NCBI GenBank assembly: GCA_025716855.1
Contig: JAIXMQ010000156.1
Coordinates: 1-24,963, forward strand
From: Pilaira anomala
Taxonomy: Eukaryota > Mucoromycota > Mucoromycetes > Mucorales > Mucoraceae
Direction: 5' to 3'
DNA: 24,963 nucleotides
Translations under genes and position numbers: made by a program
Notes under the pieces: generated by a model
What the model was told of the DNA's origin: nothing
Database searches by the model: none
The model's input: only the letters and a program-made list of their open reading frames with translations
Shown here: piece by piece, positions 1-7,738 of the stretch
Layout of the letters: every line of letters begins with the position of its first letter
Position numbering within the stretch: position 1 is the stretch's first letter

Positions 1-1204
1 ACATGCTGCTTTACACCAGCAGGCAGATCCAAGGGAAGCTCAACACTGACATCATCTTGACCATACTCCTGCGAGAGCTTTTGATACTCCATAATTCTAT
101 TGGACCACAATAAACGGTAGGCGATTACATCCTCTCTTTCATGACCATCATAGTATACAGCATTTTCTAAATTAAAAGTTATAATGTTAGATTTATTTTT
201 AAGTACAAATGAGCTCGTACTTACTAAGGCACTTGAAATCAAACCCCCATTCGATGAGCTTTCTTCTAATACATTCTGAGGAGAGAGGCTTTGTTACTGC
301 ATTATCAGAATCAAGCTCGATATTAAGATCATCACGATCAACAGATTCAGGAAGAATCACATTCTTCAAATGAGCTTGAAGTAAAGGAATACATCTATGA
401 CTTCTTGGAATTGATCTGAACCATTCAATGACTTTTCTTTTGATATTGTTGTCGTCCAAAACTGATACTCTCTTGACATGTTTACCTTGAGCGCTTTTAG
501 TAATATCCCCAGTCTCCATGTACTCTTTTGCGTACTTAATTACCATGCTGCTACGGTAATGGGTTGCCTTTTTGAACCAGAATTTTTCAGCGGCCTTGAT
601 TGATGATTGAGATTTATTCAATCCATTCAATCTATTAGTAAAATATTCATATACTGCTGAACGCTTGTAAGCCTCATAGGTTCCTTCGATTTGCTGGGAT
701 GATTTTTTATTATTTCTTGGTAATAATTCATTGCTTAATAAAACCATGGCGTTTTTTATTCTTTCGACTTCAGATACTACCGGAACAGAAGTTACATCTT
801 GTTGAATTGAGAATCCTTCTTCTTCAATTGGAACAACATCTTCTTCTAAGGGGCCAGCTTCTTGCATCGAGAGGTCCGATGATTTAGGACAAAAAAAACT
901 GGACAACTTCATGCTTCCTTTAGCCTTCTCCTTGTTCTGTTGAACCTTTCTACGCTTTTGTCTATCTGATAAATCAAGAGTGCGACGATATTTTGTAACT
1001 TGTTCCTTATGTTGAAGAACGTTATTTATAGTTACTTCTACATAAAAAAAAATAGTTAGATTATAAGAGTTTTTAATTATTGTTGATTACTTAATGATGC
1101 TTACCATTATCACTGACTTCCTTTGCAGCAGCTTCTTCACGTCTGCTAGCAATTTTTTCTTGCATATTCAATAAATGTGCCATTCTTTTGTTATGTCTGC
1201 CCAT
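1..1204 (-). CDS. Spliced, probably transposon-related protein, 3' part outside window
   Basis: Three exons can be read on the minus strand: 1204-1105, 1037-225 and 166-1 (open at the left edge), giving about 359 visible residues with no stop. The ATG at 1204 (MGRHNKRM) begins a basic, Lys/Arg/Glu-rich, probably coiled N-terminus. A middle region resembles the helix-turn-helix-bearing front half of DDE-type transposases (for example ECIRRKLIEWGFDFK, about 285-320). The third exon gives YYDGHEREDVIAYR, a motif I associate from memory with multicopy genes of Mucoromycota and Glomeromycotina that have a DDE-like part downstream. Splicing is supported because both introns have GT/AG ends, both junctions keep the frame, and removing the second turns an apparent stop into continuous coding. 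The exact family and the catalytic part cannot be judged, as they lie beyond position 1. A host gene is the alternative. Confidence 0.6.
167..224 (-). other. Intron 2 (58 nt) of the left-edge gene
   Basis: GTAAGT donor at 224, CTAAC branch-point-like sequence in the middle, and TTTAG acceptor ending at 167. Retaining it would end the protein at a TAA inside the intron. Removing it joins ...DFKCL to KNAVYYDGHER in frame. Confidence 0.7.
1038..1104 (-). other. Intron 1 (67 nt) of the left-edge gene
   Basis: GTAAGC donor at 1104 and TATGTAG acceptor ending at 1038, with a T-rich tract before the acceptor. Joining the flanks splits a GAA codon (G|AA) and keeps the frame into the long second exon, which otherwise has no upstream ATG near its start. 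Confidence 0.6.
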
Positions 1205-1490
1205 TGTATAGTTTAAAAAGTTTATAAATAAAAATTATGATAGTTTTTTTTTTTTTGTGAATTAAATAGAAGGAGTATTTATATTAAAAAAAAAAGAGAG
1301 AGTTGAGTACAATATAGACAGCTTTCTATGATACGTACTTAGTGATTTATGTATGCAAATTGTGGTTGAGTTGAATTATAGTAAATAAAATTGGTTAAGT
1401 TGACCTTATAAGTTAATTTTTTTTTTCAAGTAATTAAAGGCGGCTTATAGGACTCGGAATTGCTGTAAAGTTTATAGTTTTTCAATACGG
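1205..1490. other. AT-rich non-coding DNA with diverged repeat copy
   Basis: No supported gene. Homopolymer T and A runs lie near 1242-1256 and 1286-1296. From about 1341 there is a diverged version of the tandem unit that starts at 1491 (gtatgcaaattgtggttgag), followed by a tail (about 1390-1490) that recurs after the array at about 1700-1830. The upstream region of the left-edge gene lies here, but no clear promoter element stands out. Confidence 0.6.
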
Positions 1491-1711
1491 ATTACTGTGT
1501 ATGCAAGCTGGTTGAGTTGAATTATTGTATATGCAAATTGGTTGAGTTGAATTATTGTGTATGCAAATTGGTTGAGTTGAAGTATTGTGTATGCAAATTG
1601 GTTGAGTTGAATTATTGTGTATAATGCAAATTAGTTGAGTTGAATTATTGTGTACATATAATGAAAATTGTTTGAGTTGAATTATTGGTGTATGCAAATA
1701 GGTTAAGTTGA
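1491..1711. repeat. 30-bp minisatellite, about 7 units
   Basis: The unit is attattgtgt, atgcaaattg, gttgagttga (three 10-nt blocks). Units start at 1491, 1521, 1551 and 1581 with exact 30-bp spacing, then at 1611 (33 bp), 1644 (37 bp) and 1681 (31 bp), the last three carrying small insertions. On the minus strand the array is open in one frame as a repeated STQPICIHNN-like peptide. This follows from a 30-bp (10-codon) period without stops and is not evidence of a gene. Confidence 0.9.
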
Positions 1712-1904
1712 ACTTATAACTAGAACTTTTCTCAAATAGCTAAATGTTTTATAGATTGCGTTAAGCAAATTGTTTATTACCACCGATGGAACTCAAAATT
1801 ACTGTAAAAGTTATTAGTTTTTTAATCCAGTTTGTTGGTTTTTTTTTTTTTTTTACTGTATGGGATCCGAGGAATTGGGTTTAGTCTAGTTATGTTAATA
1901 AAGA
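1712..1904. other. AT-rich tail of the minisatellite, second copy of its flank
   Basis: About 1700-1830 resembles about 1385-1490: ggttaagttga..cttataa, then ttactgtaaaagttattagtttttt against ttgctgtaaagtttatagttttt. The array is therefore bracketed by a larger direct duplication. A T-run follows at about 1839-1854. No gene is seen. Confidence 0.5.
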
Positions 1905-2234
1905 TGGCCTCAGCTCAAAGTTTTAATCTCCGGTGTAACATAACTCTGCAATATTATTGGCTGGAGTTGCTCCGATATTAACTTCGGAATCCGAAATTGA
2001 CTGGACATTGTGGGGCTTGCCCTGCTATTAAGTTGATATTTCGTGAGAAAATTCTGAAATTTTTTTTTAGCAAAAATAAACTTTTCTATTCATAGATCTC
2101 TTTTAAATGCTTTATTTAATTGAAGTATGATTATTCCGGTTGATTAATTTTATTTTTTCGGTAGTGAATTCCCATTTTTTTAAAAAAATTTTCTTAGGGC
2201 TTAAAATATATGATTTAAAAATAGATGCACTGTA
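1905..2234 (-). repeat. Diverged transposon-end repeat, copy A
   Basis: About 330 bp that align end to end, with many substitutions, with copy B at about 3200-3543. Shared blocks include tgcaatatTattggctg, agctggacatt-like, gccctgct, gaaattttttttt, and the terminal atagatgcactg at 2221-2232 followed by TA. Read on the minus strand the terminus is CAGTGCATCTATTTTTAAATC, preceded by TA, which looks like the end of a Tc1/mariner- or pogo-type transposon. On the minus strand a short decayed coding segment (KLISEQLQPIILQ-like, about 1920-1990) matches one in copy B. The family is not identified. Confidence 0.6.
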
Positions 2235-2263
2235 CTCAATTCATATTAATAGAAAATAAGAGA

Positions 2264-2339
2264 TATTTACCGGTAATAGTCTCGATACAAGCTTAGCTAC
2301 CTTGTGTTGGGGTAAGAACGGCTATTACTGGCAAAAATA
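2264..2339. repeat. 76-bp foldback sequence
   Basis: tatttaccggtaatag (2264-2279) and ctattactggcaaaaata (2322-2339) are imperfect inverted copies around a 42-nt loop. It could be a tiny MITE remnant or a fortuitous hairpin; no target duplication was identified. Confidence 0.4.
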
Positions 2340-2491
2340 CATTATTAATCTATTAATATTAAATAGTAATATTATATAACTTGTTTACAAAATAAATAAA
2401 AAAGAATAACATTGTTGGAATAAAGATTATCCTAGCAACTGTCAATTCTATCTCGAAACTGGGAAAATATGATATCAATCTAAGAATAAGG

Positions 2492-2857
2492 TTGATCAGG
2501 TCGTATGATAGAAAAATAGCTCTTGTCAATTTAAAAGTATGCGCATTTACCAATGAAATCTGTAACAACGGAATCCAGACTAATAACAACCATGTAATTA
2601 ATTACAAGGAGATCTTTAGTCAGGAACCAGATATGTTGTTATCCAATCGGGTAGATAGGATCCACGATTATTTATGGTCAATTCGAAAGAGTAGAACGTA
2701 CTTATTCAAAAGCAGAAGAGTTGGGTATAGATTCATTTAAACCCATCAAAAATACGGTCCTTATTCAAACACAACTCATCAGGATATTCAAGATATAAAA
2801 GATGATTATTATTTTAGTTTAGAAGAGTTCTTTCAGTTTTATTTTATCTAATAAATC
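2492..2857 (+). other. Unrecognised open stretch, possible gene remnant
   Basis: An 82-codon open frame starts at the ATG at 2492. After one TAA (2738-2740) it stays open for a further 38 codons (ending KDDYYFSLEEFFQFYFI). The composition, with conserved-looking Cys, Trp and charged residues such as RVDRIHDYLWSIRKSR, is more protein-like than the surrounding AT-rich DNA. I do not recognise a family. The antisense strand also has a 76-codon frame with hydrophobic runs, which I take to be a shadow. This could be an exon of an unrelated decayed gene or chance. Confidence 0.2.
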
Positions 2858-2896
2858 AACCCTAAGTCTTTTCTCATTAATTACTGATTGTCCACA

Positions 2897-3105
2897 GTTC
2901 ACACAAAAAATATAAACGTGTTTTATTGGTTTAAACTATCAAAAACAGTGCATATATTCTAAAATCGATTTTTTTTTAAAAAACGGACATTCTCAGTTTT
3001 TGGGTTAAAACTCAGTTTTCATATAAAAAAGTTACTCATTTAGGAAACTCTCACAGCTTTTTATAGTTTAAACCAATAAAACACTTTTAAATTTTCTGTC
3101 TGAAC
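2897..3105. mobile_element. 209-bp foldback (MITE-like) element
   Basis: A perfect 22-bp inverted pair lies at 2918-2939 and 3063-3084 (core gtgttttattggtttaaac). The similarity continues outwards to gttcacaca (2897) against the complement of tctgtctgaac (3105) with a few mismatches, and inwards for about 16 more bases. The arms are about 55 bp around a roughly 90-bp AT-rich centre with no coding capacity. The size and long terminal inverted repeats fit a miniature inverted-repeat transposable element. The target duplication is unclear, so the outer ends are approximate. Confidence 0.6.
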
Positions 3106-3199
3106 TCATATAATATGAGTAAATAATTTTTTATTGAATCAAAAGAAGTTAATCATGTGATTTTAAAATTTGGAGAACTTCTTCAATCCCAATTTTGTT

Positions 3200-3543
3200 G
3201 ATGTCTATATCTGAAGCCTCTTCCTGTAACATTTTAAAAATTGGTGTAACCATATACTGCAATATCATTGGCTGATACTGCTCTGATATGAATTTTGGTT
3301 GCCAAAATAGCTGGACATTTTCTAGTCGGCCCTGCTGTTACGTCGATATTTTATCAACTTATTTTGAAATTTTTTTTTATCAAAATTAAATTTCTGTTTT
3401 CATACATATCTTTAACAGATTTAATTTAAAAGATATATGTTTATTATAAATGATTAAATTACTTTTTTGGTAGTAAATTTACATTTTTTTAAAAAAAAGT
3501 AGCTAGGGCTAAAAATTTTCGATTTAAGAATAGATGCACTGTA
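3200..3543 (-). repeat. Diverged transposon-end repeat, copy B, inserted in the FAR1-like gene
   Basis: Partner of copy A (about 1905-2234). The terminal sequence on the minus strand is CAGTGCATCTATTCTTAAATC, preceded by TA at 3542-3543. On the minus strand a roughly 58-codon open segment is seen from about 3331 to 3155 (for example QPKFISEQYQPMILQY and DIDINKIGIEEVLQIL), ending at a TAA near 3155. It is better preserved than in copy A and looks like a real protein C-terminus of unknown family. Decayed FAR1-like coding sequence runs up to about 3560, so the TA end of copy B marks the interruption of that gene. Confidence 0.55.
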
Positions 3544-3559
3544 CCACAAAAAAAAATCA

Positions 3560-4049
3560 GTATCTGGAAATAGTAACAAAGATAAACTCGAACTTTACAG
3601 CCATAACACTGCCTAGAGAATCTTAATGACTGCTAGATAACATTTTAAATATAGTGTCCATTACTTCTGGCTCTTTTCTACGATAAATAGCATAGATAGT
3701 TAGATCCTGTTGTACTCCATGATTTTGCCTAAATTGGTTTTCAGTTACAGTGAGATTATAAACTTAAATGTAAGCTGGGCAACCAAATTTTTGCCTGCTT
3801 TTTTTGTATTTTTTCTCAATATTTTATCGTCAATTCTATCTCGTTTGTACCCTCCGTTCTTACAAATGTAAACATATTGACCTTTTGAGGGAGTGGATTT
3901 TGAAATAGAAAACACTATGTTATGTTTTTTCCCAAATTTTTTAACAATGGCTTTCATTTGCTCAGCTGAGGCAAACTTTTTCCAATGCGAAATTCCTCAT
4001 CGAATTCAACATTCATGTTAGTTTTTGTGTTTTCGGTTTGCTGGTACAT
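3560..4049 (-). pseudogene. FAR1/MULE-type DNA-binding domain protein, broken
   Basis: Minus-strand coding pieces follow in order. First is an N-terminal piece (ATG at 4049 or 4016; VEFDEEFRIGK). After a shift near 3980 comes MKAIVKKFGKKHNIVFSI..., with YICKNGGYKR and RKNTKKAG. After another shift near 3745 comes LTVTENQFRQNHGVQQDL. This order fits the WRKY/GCM1-fold zinc domain of FAR1 and Mutator-like transposases, where two Cys and a terminal HxH bind zinc. Here the first Cys is present, the second expected Cys (after KKAG) is not, and the HxH reads QNH. With the frameshifts and a stop, the gene is dead. No MULE transposase core follows; the gene is cut near 3560 by repeat copy B. The family call rests on motif memory. 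Confidence 0.55.
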
Positions 4050-4456
4050 TATAAAATATGTTTATTTAAAATATCAGGTTGGAAATGAAGAAATGTTCCT
4101 GAATTATATTACTGCTTTATTTATTCGAAAAAACACCCCCACACGCAAAAAAAAGCGGTCATAAGTTTGCACTGGAGGTGTATTTGGAGGTGTAATTTGA
4201 GACTGTCTGATTTAAGCTAAATAAATTTACCAACTGTTTTATTATTAGTTTTAAGTTTTAAATAAAAAGAAAATAAAATCATACCAATACAAGATTGTGG
4301 GCAAAATGAATAATGTAAAAAATATATGTATAAGAGATAAAATAAAAAGACTCGCTCAAAGTTAAGGCTGAATCAGCTCTTTCGGGTGCATTTTTTCAAT
4401 CCACTGTGACTACTTTTTATTTAATCATATGAAATATTGTATTTTATTAAAGAATC
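4050..4456. other. Non-coding AT-rich DNA upstream of the LINE
   Basis: No gene is seen. A short GC-richer patch at 4131-4205 has a C-run (cacccccacacg) and two direct copies of ggaggtgtattt-like sequence. The last 80 bases before 4457 probably belong to the LINE 5' untranslated region (tttcgggtgcattttttcaa), but the element start cannot be fixed. Confidence 0.45.
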
Positions 4457-5725
4457 ATGTTTTCCTCCGTGCCAAAATCTAACAATAAAACCTACGCCGA
4501 GGCGACTAGGGCAACCAACGTCTCCTTGCTACATACTGATATCACTCCAACTCAACAGGAGAATACAGATATTACGCGTATACACCAAACACGTATTTAT
4601 CGTTCCTCTCGCTCCGCAGGAGCTTTTCTTTTCGATATTATTTCATGTAAACCACACTACTATGATCAAAAATGTATGGTTGAATTGAAAAAACAACACC
4701 CAAATGTTCACGCTTGTATTGCACTGAGTGAAGGACCCACCCGTTATCTCGAAGTCTATGTCACTCCAGCAAACGTTTCAAACGACATTCAACGTAATGG
4801 GCTTAATTTTCCGGATGCTCATCTTCGGGTACTACCTTGTAAGGCAATTAATGAGCGGGCCCAAATTATTAATTTAAAGTTGTCACACCTGAGGAAGTAC
4901 TCAACGGACTTAAAACGAGTTTAGCTGTTTTTGGCAATGTGCTCGACATTGGTATTTCAACTGAGAAAGCTACACGCCTTTTTATGCGTAGTGGTTATGC
5001 TGTCCTAGATATTTCATAAAATCCTGTGACTCCGGATATACCATACCAAAATTTAAGCCATCAAATTAGTTGGATGGAATCCACGACAGATGTTTTTTGC
5101 GCCACTTGGAGCAATATGCCTACGTGGTGTAGACATTACCATCACAACGGACACACCAAGTTTAATTGTGACTTCTCTAAAGCTCGAGTTCTGTGTTATT
5201 CCTGTCATGAACAAGGTTATAGATCGTATAAATCTACCCGTCGCAATTCCACTATGGTTCCAAATAAAAAGAAAGAAGGAAAACTCATTCGAAACATGAA
5301 TTTAATCCCGCGTTACCTTCTACCGAAGAAACTATTCCATTACCTCCTTCAGATAATAAAAAAGACTTAGATGGCCAAATAGTTGATAAGAACAGTGACT
5401 ATATGTCAGTCTCCGATGATGGATCTAATATATATGACACTGAACAAATTTACCGAGATGAGTTAACACTTACCATCGAGCACTTAGCAAAATTTACTCC
5501 TGCAAAGATAGATCAAACAGTCCAAGAATTTTATCAGGCTCACGAATTGCTCCAGTGTTAACCAAAGAGAATGGAGATTGGTACAACGTACCTCTAGAGC
5601 TGCAGCATTAATCTCCTGGTAATAACGCACTAAATATGCCCACTTGAATAATTCCACCAGCATTGCTAATCGTCAACCTTCTCAATTTATTGAGGAAGAC
5701 CTCTCTTCCTAGGCCAATCCACAAT
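4457..5725 (+). pseudogene. LINE ORF1 (RNA-binding, zinc-knuckle) remnant
   Basis: Starts at the ATG at 4457 (MFSSVPKSNNKTYAEATR). Reading moves to another frame near 4880 (VVTPEEVLNGLKTSLAVFG), meets a TAA near 5018, and goes on into MTPDIPYQNLSHQISW and a paired CCHC region (about 5129-5240). There the spacing C..Y/C-x4-H-x4-C is visible but several ligands are lost (CRHYHHNGHTKFNC keeps three; the second knuckle CYSCHEQGYRS loses His and the last Cys). Further shifts lead to an acidic tail (SDYMSVSDDGSNIYD, about 5395-5435) and a Gln/Ser-rich end before 5725. ORF1 proteins of this kind bind element RNA in non-LTR retrotransposon particles. Its place just before the endonuclease ORF supports the call. 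Non-functional. Confidence 0.65.
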
Positions 5726-5737
5726 CAAATTAATTAA

Positions 5738-6648
5738 ATGATTATGTCGAAATATATACTATGCCACTATGCTTCACTTAATGCCAACAGTCTAGTTAAA
5801 TCTGGATTACCTCAAACACAATCTGAATACATTCGTTACATCAAGGAACAAAATATCAATATTGTATGCTTTCAAGAAACACAGGCTAAGAGAACTGAAA
5901 TTATCAACTCTCTCAACATTCATTTCCAATCTCAATCATCTACTTGAACTAAATAGGTTGGTATTGTTTTTTATCTTCTAATTACCAAATTACTACTATC
6001 GATACATCTCATCTTTTTGTAGAAGATCGTTTTCAACTTTGTCAAATTGATCAACCTCAAAAATTTTATGAAACATTATATATACCGTACCCGCTCTATT
6101 TAAGGCTGAAAAAAATTTCAGACTTTTGTGGCCTTAAATCGTATCATAGCCTTATTTCTGACTTGAGGAAGTTAAATATGGCCAAATTTTGCAGAGAACT
6201 GCGGCCTTAAATTGGAAAGGCCTTAAATCGAACGGCCTTAAATAGAGCGGGTACTGTACTTAAAATATACGCTCCTTCAACAGCCATCCTCAAAGTAGGG
6301 AATTCTTTACTCAATTAACTAATATGCTATATGCTTACCAGAACACAATTGATTTCAACCAATTAATCATTTCTGGTGACTTCAAATATTCGCTATTACG
6401 TCCTAGGACATTATCTACTACCACTTCATTTACATGGATAAAATTAATAGAACATTGCTTTTACAACACTATGCAAATGAATCTTAACAATGGTGCCCAC
6501 GTTTGAACAAACGAGAAATAATTCATTGATTTCATCGGTAATTGATTACATTTATATAGGACAGATTTTACAAAACAAATTACAGGATACTGGAATTAAT
6601 AGGTTAAATGCAGCATGGTCTGATCATTCTATACTACATATATCATAA
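5738..6648 (+). pseudogene. LINE ORF2, APE-type endonuclease remnant (no reverse transcriptase)
   Basis: Begins at the ATG at 5738. The first piece contains the N-terminal endonuclease motif SLNANSL and the metal-binding-Glu block NIVCFQETQAK, as in APE-like endonucleases that nick target DNA for target-primed reverse transcription. Stops and shifts follow from 5945. After a 172-bp MITE (6085-6256) coding resumes as IYAPSTAIL, then QLIISGDFKYSLL (the usual GDFN has become GDFK), DYIYIG and WSDHSIL, the C-terminal SDH motif with the catalytic His. The reverse transcriptase that should follow is absent; the element stops at about 6648 where the CACTA-type remnant begins. Only about 5' 2.2 kb of the LINE is left, which is unusual since most LINE copies lose their 5' ends. 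Confidence 0.75.
6085..6256. mobile_element. 172-bp pogo-like MITE in the LINE endonuclease
   Basis: Terminal inverted repeats of 22 bp match at 21 positions: 6085-6106 (ccgtacccgctctatttaag...) against the complement of 6235-6256. The element is flanked by TA on both sides (6083-6084 and 6257-6258), as expected for Tc1/mariner/pogo targets. Inside, GGCCTTAAAT recurs at 6130, 6203, 6219 and 6234, giving subterminal repeats. There is no coding capacity. LINE coding sequence is recognisable directly on both sides, so the insertion borders are firm. A degenerate copy lies at about 22637-22738. Confidence 0.85.
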
Positions 6649-6658
6649 AATCCATCAA

Positions 6659-7738
6659 TCAAGAATAATGGGCAGGAGCCATTCGAACACCTTTAAACGT
6701 AGTAGGAGTTATACCACCTACCACATTTTCATATCCATTCAAGTTGTTATCAAGATTAAGCGTGATATCAAGATACATGGATGAAATTGATCCTTCTAGT
6801 TCTTGTTTTCTAACACGACTCGATCTATTATCAGACTGAAAAAAAATTTTTCTAAATAACCTTCGAGCTTTTACAAGTAACGCATCTCACCGGTAGAAAT
6901 TGGTGCGAAGCTTGATTTAATGCGACTAATCATGCTGTTAATATTTGATTTGAGATTAGATGCTTCTAGGCATTTTTTCATAAACGGCAATTCAACTTTT
7001 TTGTTGTTGTGTTGAATGATCCTAAATATACATTGCATCGTTCAAAAGCAAAAAGCCAATACGCGTAAGGACTACCAAAATCTTAAGTTGCTTGTTTTAA
7101 ATGAGCATGTAAATAATGATTCATTGATAAGCTTGACTTTCCATAAAGTTCACTGCATCCAATTTTAAAATCCAAAAATAGCTTATGAGCTTTGCTGAAA
7201 TTGTTTTTATGAATTGTTGGTTTCAGAATATATCTACATGCATTTACGAACTTCATCCAATGCTCCATGTGTTTTCTAGGTAAAACATCTTTTATAAAGA
7301 AATTCTTATTAGTATGGAAAAATAACATACACCAAAATTAAACACCAACTTTTCCAGTTGTCTGCTTTCATATTAGAAAAATTTCCAATGATTTTGGTCT
7401 CCAAGCTTTAGTAGCCAGTTGTTAGCTCAATTTTATCTGCTTGCTGTTGTATTTTCTCTAGATCAGTAATAAACCCCTGATCTTTCCAAGTTTCTACCAT
7501 CCTTTTAGATGTACCTAACAACAAGTTGTGCATAGGATCGATACATGACTGTCGAACAACATCAAAATAATCAAAGCGGTGTAACTCGGAAAATCTTGTC
7601 CCATTTTTTCTTTCTAACCGCGTTTTTTCTTCCGGGGTCTTTGCTCGAAGCCATTCAAATGCTTCTGCTCAATTACTTTCTTTTGTTCTCAACGACCATC
7701 TTTCAAAGTTTTTATAATCTTTAGAGAAATCAAGTGAT
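6659..7738 (-). pseudogene. CACTA/EnSpm-type (tnp2-like) transposase, C-terminal half, decayed
   Basis: Reading from 7738 downwards, the minus strand shows GSLDFSKDYKNFERWSLRT, a stop, then KNGTRFSELHRFDYFDVVR, the characteristic IDPMHNLLLGTSKRM block (about 7520-7560), and DLEKIQQQADKIELTTGY. After a stop and a shift near 7335 comes HWMKFVNACRYILKPTIHK with ELYGKSSLSMNHYLHAHLK (7083-7328). A further shift leads to SPYAYWLFAFERCN, and a last open piece (SSMYLDITLNLDNNLNGYE) ends at a TGA at 6659-6661. IDPMHNL followed by an HLH-rich block and an FAFER-like block is the order seen in fungal Transposase_21/tnp2 proteins. At least four in-frame stops or shifts make it non-functional. Neither CACTA termini nor the N-terminal half is seen. 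Confidence 0.75.

Noticed and set aside
1482..1697. 71-codon frame with STQPICIHNN repeats on the minus strand
   Set aside because: Follows mechanically from a stop-free 30-bp tandem repeat; the period breaks in later units and no start or context supports a gene.
2359..2589. 76-codon hydrophobic frame on the minus strand (membrane-like)
   Set aside because: Hydrophobicity comes from AT-rich codons; the plus strand over part of it looks more protein-like, and neither is supported strongly.
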